A stretch of DNA of 63,838 nucleotides from Candidatus Sulfopaludibacter sp. Lineage in GTDB: Bacteria; Acidobacteriota; Terriglobia; Bryobacterales; Bryobacteraceae. The stretch is taken from positions 1 to 63,838 of the forward strand of contig JARLGM010000016.1 of the NCBI GenBank assembly GCA_031292755.1, written 5' to 3'. The notes below the pieces were generated by a model. That model did no database searches and had not been told where the DNA came from. It saw nothing but the letters and a program-made list of their open reading frames with translations. Below, piece by piece: positions 1 through 9,134 of the stretch. The position numbers and the translations under genes are program-made. The first letter of the stretch is position 1. Each line of letters starts with the position of its first letter.

Positions 1-154
1 AGGGTACCCCGCAGGGCCCGGTTAACCGAGGGCTTGCCGCCGTTTACTTCGGAGCCAACTCCGTCGCATCGGCTTTGAATCTTCCCCAGAACCGCGACGT
101 CCCAGAGAATCATTCACACTCTAAACCACACCTCTCGAAACCCACTGCCAAACC

Positions 155-197
155 GGACATTTCTACTTGGCGGAGTCTAGGACATTTCTACTTGGCG
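155..197. repeat. Two direct copies of an 18-bp motif, IS-end-like
   Basis: GGACATTTCTACTTGGCG occurs at 155-172 and again, identical, at 180-197, with 7 bp between the copies. From memory, repeated motifs of this kind occur just inside the ends of some IS21- or IS481-type elements, so this may be the right end of an insertion sequence whose body lies outside the window. No transposase fragment is recognisable in bases 1-154, so the assignment is an inference. Confidence 0.45.
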
Positions 198-352
198 TTG
201 ACAGTAGGGCAGGTCTCCTGTCAAGGCCTCCGGGTTACAGGAAAACTATGGAAAACTATGGTTAAGTTACCCGTCGAGTTAGTGTCAGCCAAAAGACATT
301 CGTGACAGTGCCAAGGTAGAGAGAGGTGATGGATAACACATTGGCAGGGTGA

Positions 353-401
353 TCGGTGACAGGATTCGAACCTGATTATCTGGAGATGCATCGCTCACCG
401 A
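353..401 (-). other. tRNA-like minihelix (T-arm inside a 7-bp stem)
   Basis: Read on the minus strand, TCGGTGA (401-395) pairs perfectly with TCACCGA (359-353). Flush against the 3' strand of that stem lies CAGG-TTCGAAT-CCTG (374-360), a textbook T-arm apart from its 4-bp stem. The 20 bases between the 5' strand and the T-arm (394-375) include CTCCAGA, which resembles a Trp anticodon loop but has no matching 5-bp stem. A D-arm and a correctly placed CCA are absent. This is best read as a decayed tRNA or tRNA-derived attachment site, not a working tRNA. Confidence 0.35.
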
Positions 402-577
402 CCGATGCCTACCGGGTCGTTCGAGAAGTCCGGGGCCATATTGGAGAGGAACCCGATCAGTTTGGCGGATCGATCGTGTATCAGTGAGCCGGATCACGCT
501 TCCCGTGCCCCGCATCCCAGGCCGGCGCACTCATTGGATAAGCTGGAAGTAGCTACAATGGCCAGAGGAACGCGACG

Positions 578-2014
578 ATGCCGCAGCAAGGAATCACGGG
601 CTCGCGAACGACAGCCTGGCTGCTGTCCCGTTCGGGTGCGCTTGCCGGAACGCGATTCCAGATTGCGGAAGGCGCCACTCGCATTGGGCGCGCGCCGGAT
701 AACGACGTGATCATCCAGGGCGCGAATTGCGCCACGGTTTCTCTGTATCACCTCGAGATCTCGAAAAATGGGGATTCCTGCCGATTGCGCGATCTCGATA
801 GCACCAACGGCACCTGGGTCAACGGGGAGCGCATCACCGAGTCCGAAATATCCTTGCCGTCGGTAATTCAACTGGGCAGCCAGGGGCCGGAATTCGAACT
901 GGTTTTGGAAGAGGCGGTATCCACCGGATTGAGCCGGACCATCGAGGTGCCGCGTTCCGCCGTGCCGCAACTGCCGGCGGCGGCTCCGGCTCCGGCCTCG
1001 GAGCACGAAGCGCTGCTCTCCTCCGCAGTGACTCGTGCCCGGCGCATGAGGGCGCACGGCGTGGGGGGCCATACGATGGCCATCATGCGCGGCGTGATCG
1101 ACGAGGCGCTGCACCGGACCCGGCGCCGTTTCCGCATCGTCGGCTATTCGCTGCTGGCCGCGCTGCTTGCAGTCTCTGCGGTCGCGGTCTGGAAAATCGT
1201 TACCTCGAAGAACGAAAAACGCGCGATCGATACCCATATCCAACAGCTCGAAGCCGAGTTGCAGAAGGCGGGCGACGAAAAGGAGAGGGACCGCCTGCTT
1301 TCCCAACTGGGCGATTATCAGAATGAGGCCGAGTCTCTCCAGCGCACCCTGCTGTACCGATTGGGCGGCGCACGCGTTCAAGGCGATTATGTCACGCAGG
1401 AACTCCACGCGGTCATGGCCGAATTCGGCGCGGAAGCTTACAGCATTCCGCCGGACTTTATCGAACGCGTGAATCACTACATCGAGCAGGATCAGGGACC
1501 GGACCATCCTGTGATCGCTCGCGCACTCAGCGAGGCCGGCGGTCAGCTCCGGACCATCCGGAATATTCTTCGGGAGGGTCAATTGCCTGAGGACCTGGCC
1601 TATATTCCACTTGTTGAGAGCGCGCTGCGGACAGGGCCGGCGAGCGCAGCGGGGGCTGTGGGTCCATGGCAGTTCACACCGGCCACGGCTAGGGCGTACG
1701 GCCTTCGCGTGGACGCGCAGGTGGACGAGCGCAAGAACCTGGTGAAATCAACGCAAGCAAGCTGCAAGTACCTGCGGGACCTGATCCTGGACTTCGGCAC
1801 CGGGAGTTCGGTCATGCTGGCGCTGGCGGCATACGACAGCGGCCCCACGCAGGTGAAACAGGCGGTGACCCGAACCGTGCGTGACCCCATCAAGCAGCGC
1901 AATTTCTGGTATCTGTATCGTGTGCGGGCACTGCCGCTGGAGACGCGCGAGTACGTGCCCAAAGTATTTGCCGCCATCCTGATCGGACGAAATCCGCATC
2001 ATTTCGGATTTTGA
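578..2014 (+). CDS. FHA domain - membrane anchor - lytic transglycosylase fusion
   Basis: 478 residues. Residues about 12-112 are a forkhead-associated (phosphothreonine-binding) domain with the expected RIGR and STNGTWVNG signatures. A proline/alanine-rich linker follows, then one membrane segment (about 189-206), a charged coiled coil (about 216-262) and a C-terminal MltD-type soluble lytic transglycosylase domain. That domain has the catalytic glutamate in PLVESAL (Glu347), then GAVGPWQF and LALAAYDSGP. The topology puts FHA in the cytoplasm and the muramidase in the periplasm, so the protein could link Ser/Thr phosphorylation to peptidoglycan cleavage. A Ser/Thr kinase is encoded at 34331, but no direct link is shown. 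Domain assignments are firm; the signalling role is inference. Confidence 0.88.
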   Translation: MPQQGITGSRTTAWLLSRSGALAGTRFQIAEGATRIGRAPDNDVIIQGANCATVSLYHLEISKNGDSCRLRDLDSTNGTWVNGERITESEISLPSVIQLGSQGPEFELVLEEAVSTGLSRTIEVPRSAVPQLPAAAPAPASEHEALLSSAVTRARRMRAHGVGGHTMAIMRGVIDEALHRTRRRFRIVGYSLLAALLAVSAVAVWKIVTSKNEKRAIDTHIQQLEAELQKAGDEKERDRLLSQLGDYQNEAESLQRTLLYRLGGARVQGDYVTQELHAVMAEFGAEAYSIPPDFIERVNHYIEQDQGPDHPVIARALSEAGGQLRTIRNILREGQLPEDLAYIPLVESALRTGPASAAGAVGPWQFTPATARAYGLRVDAQVDERKNLVKSTQASCKYLRDLILDFGTGSSVMLALAAYDSGPTQVKQAVTRTVRDPIKQRNFWYLYRVRALPLETREYVPKVFAAILIGRNPHHFGF

Positions 2015-2030
2015 CGCTATATTCTTTGAT

Positions 2031-2870
2031 GTGATTCTGGCAATCGATATTGGCGGCACCAAGTTCACGCTGGCGGCCTTCGACGGGCCTCGCATGGTGC
2101 GGCGCGAATCGCGCGCTACCGACGCGGCGGGCGGCCGCGAGTGGATGCTGGCGCAGATTACCGGCGTGGTGCAGTCGTGGGGAGATTTGCGGTTCGAAAA
2201 GTGCGGCATCGGTTTCGGCGGGCCGGTGGATTTCGCCGGGCAGCGGGTGGTGCTCTCCACGCACGTAGGCGGCTGGCAGGGTTTCGACCTGGTGGGTTTT
2301 GTGCGCGACCTGGCCGGAGCACCGGTGGTCATGGACAATGACGCCAATGTGGGGGCGATCGGCGAGGGCGAATTCGGGGCGGGGAAGGGAAGCTCCCCGC
2401 TGTTTTACATGACGCTGTCCACGGGCATCGGCGGCGGCATTTACGAAGACGGCCGGGTGTGGCGGGGCGCGGATTCGTATGGTGGCGAGATTGGCCACAT
2501 GACTATCCGCCCGGATGGGCCGGAGTGCCTGTGCGGGGCGCGCGGCTGTTTGGAACGTATGTGCTGCGGCCTGTGGCTGGCGCGCGATTACGGGAAAACG
2601 GCTCGCGAGCTGATGCAGGACGGCAGTTTTGTGAAGCGCTACGTGGTGGATCTGGCGCTGGGGCTCAAGGCCGCGATCATGCTGCTCAATCCGCGTCGCG
2701 TTGTGATCGGCGGCGGAATCAGCAAAGCAGGCGACCGCCTGTTTGTGCCGCTTCGTACGGAACTGCGGCGGCAGATTACGAGTTGGTCGGGCGCACGCAT
2801 CGATGTGCAGCCCGCCGCGCTGGGCGACGACAGCGTCCTCTGGGGCGCGTTCCGGCTCACGCAGTTGTGA
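2031..2870 (+). CDS. ROK-family sugar kinase (glucokinase-like)
   Basis: 279 residues, translated from GTG 16 bp after the transglycosylase gene, so probably co-transcribed with it. The N-terminus has the phosphate-binding motif DIGGTKF, the middle has the sugar-site segment with STGIGGG and GEIGHM, and the zinc motif CLCGARGCLE is complete. VVIGGGIS near the C-terminus is the second nucleotide-site motif. ROK proteins phosphorylate hexoses such as glucose or N-acetyl sugars with ATP; some are repressors, but there is no N-terminal helix-turn-helix here, so a kinase is expected. At 279 residues it is slightly short for the family. The sugar cannot be named from sequence; a role in recycling cell-wall sugars next to a lytic transglycosylase is speculative. 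Confidence 0.87.
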   Translation: MILAIDIGGTKFTLAAFDGPRMVRRESRATDAAGGREWMLAQITGVVQSWGDLRFEKCGIGFGGPVDFAGQRVVLSTHVGGWQGFDLVGFVRDLAGAPVVMDNDANVGAIGEGEFGAGKGSSPLFYMTLSTGIGGGIYEDGRVWRGADSYGGEIGHMTIRPDGPECLCGARGCLERMCCGLWLARDYGKTARELMQDGSFVKRYVVDLALGLKAAIMLLNPRRVVIGGGISKAGDRLFVPLRTELRRQITSWSGARIDVQPAALGDDSVLWGAFRLTQL

Positions 2871-2950
2871 GGATGTGTTCAAACGAACACGGTTGTGGGC
2901 CGCTGGATTGAGTCTCTGGCGCTCTGTTTGTATGCTTGAGCTGAGGACTC

Positions 2951-4438
2951 ATGGAGGCAAAGCGGCGGCCCAAGACTAACGATCGGAAGCTCCGTTTGCT
3001 ATTTGAGGAACATCCGGTAGCGATGTGGATCCTCAAGCGCGAGACTCAGGAAATTCTGGAAGCCAACCGGGCCGCCGAAAAGCTCTCGGGCTACACGACC
3101 GCAGAGGTTCGAGAATTGTCGCTCGCCGATCCGCGGGGCGCGTGGCGCAATCGCACACGAAGCGGCCGCCTGATGGAAGTTCAAACGGCGGTGGACCCAG
3201 TGGAATACGGCGCCGGGCGCGCCGAGCTGGCGGTCCTGGTGGATGTGACCGACCGGGTCCGCCTGGAAGAACAACTCCGGCAGGCGCAGAAGATGGAAGC
3301 GGTGGGCATGCTGGCGGGGGGCGTGGCGCACGACTTCAACAACCTGCTCACCATCATCACCGGGTATAGCCAACTGGTGCTGAACCGCCTGCAGGCGGAC
3401 GATCCCAACCGCCTGTCCATCGAGCAGATCATCCAGGCCAGTGACCGCGCGGCGGCTCTTACGCAGCAACTGCTGGCGTTCAGCCGGCGGCAGGTGCTCC
3501 AGCCGAAGGTGCTGGATTTGAACGGGCTGGTAGCCAGCCTGAGCACCATGCTGCGGCGGTTGATCGGGGAGGATATCGACTTGCACCTGTCGCTGGGGGC
3601 GGACCTGGGCCGGGTTCACGCGGACCCCGGCAGGCTGGAGCAGATTCTGATGAACCTGGCCGTGAATGCGCGCGACGCGATGCCGAAGGGCGGAAAGTTG
3701 ACGCTGGAGACGGCAAATGTGTATCTGGACGAGAATTACTCCAGCCGTCATCTTTCGGCCAAGACGGGACCGTACATTCTGCTGGCGGTCAGCGACACCG
3801 GCACGGGAATGGATGCGGACACGCAGGCGCGGTTGTTCGAACCCTTTTTCACGACCAAGGGAGCGGGCAAAGGGACGGGACTGGGACTTTCTACAGTGTT
3901 CGGGATCGTGAAGCAGAGCGGCGGCAGCGTGCAGGTGTATAGCGAACTGGGCCGCGGCACCTCGGTGAAGGTATACCTGCCGCGCATCGATCAGCCGGTG
4001 GCGCTGGAACCGGCGGGCATCCCAAGGGTAGTGCGCTCGGGGACCGAGACGCTGCTGCTGGTGGAAGACGACGATATGGTTCGCCACCTGATGCAGGAGA
4101 CGCTGCAGCGCCAAGGGTACCGGGTGAAGGACACGGCCGATCCGAACGAAGCGCTGCGGATCTCCGAGGGCCACCGGGGCACGATTCACCTGCTGATCAC
4201 GGATGTGATCATGCCGAAATTGAGCGGCACGGAAATGGCTGCGCTGCTGGTGCGGGCGCGGCCCGATCTGAAGGTGCTGTACATTTCCGGATATACGGAC
4301 AATGCCGTGCTGAACAGCGGCCTGCTGCACCAGGAAGTGGCATTTTTACAGAAGCCGTTTACACCGGCGGCGCTGATCGAGAAGGTCCGCGAGGTGCTGG
4401 AGAACAACGGCAGGCAGCGCCACCACGCCGGGGAGTAG
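2951..4438 (+). CDS. Cytosolic PAS-type hybrid histidine kinase with receiver domain
   Basis: 495 residues, no membrane segment. A compact PAS-like domain (about 12-100) leads into a HisKA dimerisation helix with the phosphoacceptor in GGVAHDFNN (His127). The ATPase domain has an N box (NLAVNARDAMP), a G1 box (DTGTGMD), an F box (LFEPFFTTK) and a G2 box (GTGLGLS). A C-terminal receiver domain follows, with acidic pocket VEDDD, phosphoacceptor Asp418 in LLITDVIMP and lysine in FLQKPF. A GAGGAC ribosome site precedes the ATG. This is a CheY-tailed kinase of the NtrB-like HDFNN class; its response partner is not adjacent, so the signal and output are unknown. Confidence 0.9.
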   Translation: MEAKRRPKTNDRKLRLLFEEHPVAMWILKRETQEILEANRAAEKLSGYTTAEVRELSLADPRGAWRNRTRSGRLMEVQTAVDPVEYGAGRAELAVLVDVTDRVRLEEQLRQAQKMEAVGMLAGGVAHDFNNLLTIITGYSQLVLNRLQADDPNRLSIEQIIQASDRAAALTQQLLAFSRRQVLQPKVLDLNGLVASLSTMLRRLIGEDIDLHLSLGADLGRVHADPGRLEQILMNLAVNARDAMPKGGKLTLETANVYLDENYSSRHLSAKTGPYILLAVSDTGTGMDADTQARLFEPFFTTKGAGKGTGLGLSTVFGIVKQSGGSVQVYSELGRGTSVKVYLPRIDQPVALEPAGIPRVVRSGTETLLLVEDDDMVRHLMQETLQRQGYRVKDTADPNEALRISEGHRGTIHLLITDVIMPKLSGTEMAALLVRARPDLKVLYISGYTDNAVLNSGLLHQEVAFLQKPFTPAALIEKVREVLENNGRQRHHAGE

Positions 4439-4453
4439 GAAGGCGGCCCTGCG

Positions 4454-7138
4454 CTACTCTTCGCGCAAGGCGGCGGTGGGGTCCAGATTGGCCGCGCGAC
4501 GGGCGGGGAACCAGGCGGCAGCGGCGGCCACAGCGGCCAGCAGCGCCATGCTGACCGCGAGAGTGGCGGGGTCGCGGGGTTTCAAACCGAACAGCAGGGC
4601 GCCGGCGGCTTGCGCCGCGAGCAAGGCGAGGAAGCATCCGGCGGCCAGCCCGATGCCGAGCAGAAGGGCGGCTTCGCCAAGCACCAAACGAATAACCTGG
4701 GCGCGCGCGGCGCCCAACGCCAGGCGGATGCCGATTTCATTTTTGCGGCGCGCCACCATGTACGACATCACGCCGTACAGGCCGATCATGGCCAGCAGGG
4801 TGGCCAGCACACCGAAAAAGCCGGAGAGGGTAGCCATCAACTGCTCGCGCTGGAGGGTCTCGCGGACCTCGTCGCGGAAGCTGTGGAATTCGTAGCCGAG
4901 CTGGGGATGGATTTCGGCGAAAGTACGTTTGAGGGCCGGAATCAGGGCCGATGGAGAGACGTTGGAATGAATCACCAGGGGCAGGTAGTTACCAGGCTCC
5001 GGATCCTGTGAGGTGGGCAGGTAGACTTCCGGCGAGAAGGCCTCCCGGATGCTCAGGTACTTGGAATCGGAGACCACACCGGCCACTTCATATGTAACGA
5101 GCTCGTCTTTGTCGCCGGTGGCGGTACGAAATATCCTGCCCACGGGATTGCCTGAGTCCAGAAACTGGTGGACGAAAGACTGGTTGACGATGGCGACCTT
5201 GGGAGCGGTGGCGGAATCGCGGTCGTCGAAATCGCGCCCGGCTACGATGGCGGTTCGCATGGTGCCGAAGTAGCGCGGGGTGATGCGTACGAAACGGGTA
5301 GAGGCCTTATTGCTTCCCACCGTTACGTCCTTGGCCCAGGCCGAACCGCTCAAAGGCATGATGGTAATGCCGGCGGCGCTGCGGACGCCGGGGATGGCCT
5401 GCACGCGGCGCAGCAGGCCGGCTTCGGAGTCGCGGATGGCGGGAGCGGAAAGTTTGAGGCGGCTGAAGTCCATGTCGGCTTCGAGGATGCCGTCCTGGCG
5501 AAAGCCCGGATCGATGCTCACCAGGTTTCGGAAGCTGCGCACGAACAGGAGCGCGCCGACCAGCAGGACGAGAGACAGCGCCACCTGCGTGACTACCAGG
5601 GCGCGGCGCAATCCGAAACGCTCGCGTCCCGTCGTGATGCCGCGGGATGAGGCCTTCATGGCGGACCCAGGCGATGTATGCGTGGCGCGCAGGGCCGGCG
5701 CCAGTCCGAAGAAGATGCTGGTGAGAATGGCCAGGGCGGCGGTGAATCCCAGGATGCGCCAATCGGGAGACAGGTCCAAATATGCGGCGCCATAGCGATT
5801 TCCGAAGAAGGAGACCAGTCGGCCGTTCAACGTGGCGGCGATCCAGATGCCGGCCAGGGCTCCGGCGCCGGAGAGCAGCAGGCTTTCGGCCAGCAACTGG
5901 CGGATGAGGCGGCCACGCGATGCGCCGACGGCCAGACGGATGGCGATTTCGCGCTCTCTTGCGCTGGCCCTGGCAAGCATCAGATTGGCCAGGTTGGCGC
6001 AGGCGATGAGCAGCACCAGGGCGGTGATGGCCAGCAGGATGCGAAGTGCGTCCCCGACATCCGTACGCAGATCGGAATAGCCCTGGGCGCCGGGGAGCGC
6101 GGTTAGCACCTGGGCGCGATAGGCCTTGGCCAGTTCGCCGTCGAAGCGTGAGGGCACAGTCTCCTCGAAAATACCGGCGGAGAGCGCGCGCAGGTGGGCG
6201 GATGCGCGCTCTACGGTCCATCCCGGCTTGAGGCGGCCGACCGCGGCCAGCCACCAGCCCCAGGGCTTGTCCATCAGAGTGTCAGGCCCCTGGACCAGCG
6301 GTTCCGCGCAGAGGGGGATGGCGACTTCGAAATTGCGGCCTACTTCCAGGCCGAAGAAACGGGGTGGAGTCACGCCGACAATTTGGAACGTGTGGCCTTC
6401 CAGGGTGAGGGTGTTGCCGATGGCGCCGGGCTGGCCGCCGAAGCGGCGCTGCCAGAAGGCATCGCTCAGAACGGCGCTGGGCACGGAGCAGCCGCGCTGA
6501 TCATCGGCGGCGGTGAGGAGGCGGCCCTGCGCGGGAGGCACGCCGAGCAGCGGGAAGAAATCGCCGCTGACCATGAGGGTCTGGGCCAGATGCAGTTCGC
6601 CGCCTACGGACAGATTGAAGAGATAGCCGCCCCATGCCGCCATGCCGGAGAAGGCCTGCTGGCGGTCGCGGATGTGCTCCCAGAGAGTAGTGGTGAGGTG
6701 CGCATAGCGGGTGTTAAAAACACAACAAATGGTCTTTCGATTGGCAATATTCACGATGGCGAGTTGCCCGGGGTTCCGGACCGGCAGCGTGCGCAGGCCC
6801 AGGGTATCGAGCAACTGGAACATGGCGGTATTGGCGCCGATGCCCAGGGCCAGGGAGAGGATGGCCACCAGGGTGAAGCCGGGGTTGAGGCGCAGCAGGC
6901 GTACGGCATAGCGCAGATCCTGCCAGAGAGTTTCCAGAAAACCAATCGTGTTCATGTGGTAGATTTCCTCCCGAATGAAAGTGGGGTTGCCTAATTTGCG
7001 GAAGGCCGCGGCGCGGGCGGCTTCCGGTGCCATGCCGCGAGCGAGATTGTCGTCGGTCTCCATCTGGAGGTAGGAGTCGAGTTCACGCGAGCGTTCCCGG
7101 TCCCAGCGGCGGCGGCGAAGAAAACGGGTCCAGCTCAT
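4454..7138 (-). CDS. ADOP-type MacB/FtsX permease, PadR-linked
   Basis: 894 residues. An N-terminal cytoplasmic segment of about 85 residues (RSRELDSYLQME) precedes the first membrane helix (LVAILSLALGIGANTAMF), then a long periplasmic MacB-PCD domain and FtsX membrane helices with LLIACANLANLMLARA. A second periplasmic loop and a last helix bundle end in VDPTAAL-type residues (here LDPTAALREE). The internal duplication and the absence of any ATPase gene nearby match the acidobacterial duplicated orphan permease family, whose substrate is generally unknown. It lies 9 bp downstream of a PadR gene and is almost certainly co-transcribed with it. It is convergent with the histidine kinase gene (15-bp gap). 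Confidence 0.9.
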   Translation of the reverse strand: MSWTRFLRRRRWDRERSRELDSYLQMETDDNLARGMAPEAARAAAFRKLGNPTFIREEIYHMNTIGFLETLWQDLRYAVRLLRLNPGFTLVAILSLALGIGANTAMFQLLDTLGLRTLPVRNPGQLAIVNIANRKTICCVFNTRYAHLTTTLWEHIRDRQQAFSGMAAWGGYLFNLSVGGELHLAQTLMVSGDFFPLLGVPPAQGRLLTAADDQRGCSVPSAVLSDAFWQRRFGGQPGAIGNTLTLEGHTFQIVGVTPPRFFGLEVGRNFEVAIPLCAEPLVQGPDTLMDKPWGWWLAAVGRLKPGWTVERASAHLRALSAGIFEETVPSRFDGELAKAYRAQVLTALPGAQGYSDLRTDVGDALRILLAITALVLLIACANLANLMLARASAREREIAIRLAVGASRGRLIRQLLAESLLLSGAGALAGIWIAATLNGRLVSFFGNRYGAAYLDLSPDWRILGFTAALAILTSIFFGLAPALRATHTSPGSAMKASSRGITTGRERFGLRRALVVTQVALSLVLLVGALLFVRSFRNLVSIDPGFRQDGILEADMDFSRLKLSAPAIRDSEAGLLRRVQAIPGVRSAAGITIMPLSGSAWAKDVTVGSNKASTRFVRITPRYFGTMRTAIVAGRDFDDRDSATAPKVAIVNQSFVHQFLDSGNPVGRIFRTATGDKDELVTYEVAGVVSDSKYLSIREAFSPEVYLPTSQDPEPGNYLPLVIHSNVSPSALIPALKRTFAEIHPQLGYEFHSFRDEVRETLQREQLMATLSGFFGVLATLLAMIGLYGVMSYMVARRKNEIGIRLALGAARAQVIRLVLGEAALLLGIGLAAGCFLALLAAQAAGALLFGLKPRDPATLAVSMALLAAVAAAAAWFPARRAANLDPTAALREE

Positions 7139-7147
7139 ATCGATGAT

Positions 7148-7501
7148 CTACTGTTCAGATGGTTTGAGGATGCGTCCGATAGCGCGCACGAGTTCTTCCC
7201 ATCGGTTGGTCTGCTCGGAAAGTTGTTCGCGCCCGCTCTTAGTGAGGCGATAGTAGCGGGCCTTGCGATTGTTGTCCGAAGTGCCCCAGAAGGATGCGAT
7301 CCAACCCCGGTCTTCCAAGCGATGCAAGGCCGGATAGAGCGACCCATGCTCGACCTGGAGCACATCGTCGGAACCGTGTTCGATGGCATGGGCGATGGTG
7401 TGGCCGTGGGCGGGCGCGGCCGAGAGGGTGCGGAGAATCAGTAGGTCCAGGGTCCCCTGGAGCATTTCGCCCTGGAGCGGAGGTTGGTTACGGCGTGCCA
7501 T
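7148..7501 (-). CDS. PadR-family transcriptional regulator
   Basis: 117 residues. A winged-helix PadR domain covers nearly the whole protein: [13 protein letters not shown], then [11 protein letters not shown], then the recognition-helix region with [19 protein letters not shown], the wing [16 protein letters not shown] and a short C-terminal dimerisation helix. It is the first gene of a two-gene unit with the orphan permease, the usual ADOP arrangement, and probably represses its own operon. A TATACT sequence (minus strand, 7515-7510) lies only 8 bp upstream of the ATG, so if it is the -10 box the leader is almost absent; no good -35 box is visible. Confidence 0.9.
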   Translation of the reverse strand: MARRNQPPLQGEMLQGTLDLLILRTLSAAPAHGHTIAHAIEHGSDDVLQVEHGSLYPALHRLEDRGWIASFWGTSDNNRKARYYRLTKSGREQLSEQTNRWEELVRAIGRILKPSEQ

Positions 7502-7614
7502 TGAGGCTCAGTATACTCCACTAGACGATCGACCGGGAATGCGGCAGGCCCGGCGTCCGGCCACTGTATGGCAACTGAAGTGCAGTTGTCCCGTAAGAAG
7601 AAGGAGAATCACAG

Positions 7615-9132
7615 ATGAAGATCCTTGGGCCTGCAATGATTGCTCTTGCCGTAGTGACGGCGGGCGCGGCAATCGCGCAAAATGTTCCTCTTTATCGCGT
7701 CACTGTGATCGAACGCACGGTAAAAGCGGTCAACTACCAGTACCGCAGCGGGATGCCGACGCAGATCGATTTTCGCGGCACGGTACTTCTGCCGGAGGGA
7801 AGGGGCGATGCGACGGTGGAGTCGAAGGCTGGGCGCACTGACATTGACGCTCGCTTCGAACACGTCACGCCACCCAGCCGGTATGGAAAAGAGTACCTCA
7901 CATACGTGTTGTGGGCGATTACACCTGAGGGTCACGCCAAGAATCTGGGCGAAGTGCTGGCAGGCAGTTCGGACAAAGCCAAGTTGCGCGTGACCACCGA
8001 CCTGCAAGCGTTCGGCATGATCGTGACGGCGGAGCCGTACGCGGCGGTGCGGCAGCCCAGCGATGTCGTGGTGATGGAAAACGAGATCCGGCCCGACACC
8101 GTCGGCACGATCGAACCGATCAATGCGAAGTACGATCTGCTGCCGCGCGGGCAGTACACCTATGACGTGCCGGCCGATCTGGCGGCGGCCGAAGGTAACG
8201 GCAAGCTGGTGGGGATGAAACAGTACGAAGAACTGCTGGAGATCTACCAGGCGCAGAACGCGGTGCAAATTGCGCGAGCTATGGGAGCTGACCAGTACGC
8301 AGCGGACACTTTGGCCAAAGCGCAGCAACTGCTGACCACGGCGCAGAACCTGGAGGACAGCCATTCCGACCGGAGTTCCATAGTGCAAAACGCCCGCGAG
8401 GCGGCGCAGACGGCGGAAGATGCCCGCGCGATCACCGAGAAACGCAAGCAGAATGACGAAGTGGCGGCCGCGAAAGCGGAAGCCGGCCGGGAGCGGGACC
8501 AGCGGCTGAAGGCGGAAGCCGACGCACAGGCGGCACGGGCGCAGGCGTCGGCGGATCGCACCCAACTGGAGCAGGAGCGCGCACGCATGCAGCCGGCAGC
8601 TACCGTTAGCACGCAGCCGGCCCTGCCGCCCGAGCCCCCGCCGGCGCCGGAGACGATCGTGGTAGTGGAGCAACCGCGAAATAACGCAAACCAGGAAAAG
8701 CGCCAGTTGCGCATCAACATTTACGGGCAGTTGGGCGCCTCTTCGCTGGAGACCACGGACACGCCGCGCGGCTTACTGGTAACGATTCCGGCGAATGACT
8801 TTAACGGGCGTTCGCTTCAACCCATGGTGTCCGGCCAACTGTCGCGAGTGGCTTCCGTGATCCGGGCATATCCGGGACTCCGGGTGGAAGTGGACGATAA
8901 CGGCGACAGCAATAGCTCGGAGCGCGCGGAAGCAGTGCGCGCGGCGCTGCAGGCGAACGGTGTGCCGGCGAATGCGATCATCGTGCGACCGGTGGGCAAC
9001 GGCAGACCGGTGGCTTCCAACGCCACTCCCGGCGGGCGCGAGTTGAACCGCCGCGTAGAGATTGCCATCTCGGGCGACGCCATCGGCACAATGCCGTACT
9101 GGGATCGGACCTATTCGCTGGCGCCGAGATAG
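7615..9132 (+). CDS. Secreted OmpA-like protein with coiled-coil middle
   Basis: 505 residues with a clear signal peptide (about 1-21, ending AIAQ) and no lipobox. Residues about 25-180 are a beta-rich region I do not recognise. About 195-345 is a helical, alanine/glutamate/arginine-rich region like the DUF4398 coiled coils. The C-terminus (about 365-500) resembles an OmpA-type peptidoglycan-binding domain, with FNGRSLQP, SERAEAVRAAL and GGRELNRRVEI. A strong ribosome site (AGAAGGAG) is 9 bp before the ATG. It probably sits in the periplasm, attached to peptidoglycan. The residues that normally contact diaminopimelate are only partly conserved (DDNGDSNSSERAEAVR), so wall binding needs testing. 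Confidence 0.8.
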   Translation: MKILGPAMIALAVVTAGAAIAQNVPLYRVTVIERTVKAVNYQYRSGMPTQIDFRGTVLLPEGRGDATVESKAGRTDIDARFEHVTPPSRYGKEYLTYVLWAITPEGHAKNLGEVLAGSSDKAKLRVTTDLQAFGMIVTAEPYAAVRQPSDVVVMENEIRPDTVGTIEPINAKYDLLPRGQYTYDVPADLAAAEGNGKLVGMKQYEELLEIYQAQNAVQIARAMGADQYAADTLAKAQQLLTTAQNLEDSHSDRSSIVQNAREAAQTAEDARAITEKRKQNDEVAAAKAEAGRERDQRLKAEADAQAARAQASADRTQLEQERARMQPAATVSTQPALPPEPPPAPETIVVVEQPRNNANQEKRQLRINIYGQLGASSLETTDTPRGLLVTIPANDFNGRSLQPMVSGQLSRVASVIRAYPGLRVEVDDNGDSNSSERAEAVRAALQANGVPANAIIVRPVGNGRPVASNATPGGRELNRRVEIAISGDAIGTMPYWDRTYSLAPR

Positions 9133-9134
9133 CG

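Larger units (their letters stand above)
1..577. other. Gene-free leading stretch
   Basis: I find no convincing protein gene here; the short open frames have no recognisable domain and no ribosome binding site. The stretch holds a duplicated 18-base motif (155-172 and 180-197), a tandem duplication of the 10-mer GAAAACTATG (241-260), and a tRNA-like inverted repeat with an embedded T-arm (353-401). It reads like a scar of mobile-element activity next to an intergenic region. The promoter of the FHA gene starting at 578 must lie at its right end, but I cannot pick out -35 and -10 boxes with confidence. Confidence 0.6.

Noticed and set aside
353..401. A functional tRNA gene
   Set aside because: There is no D-arm, the anticodon stem does not pair and CCA is not placed after the acceptor strand.
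494..1582. Long minus-strand open frame opposite the FHA gene
   Set aside because: It has no domain, no ribosome site and an arginine/histidine-rich composition typical of a shadow frame in GC-rich DNA.
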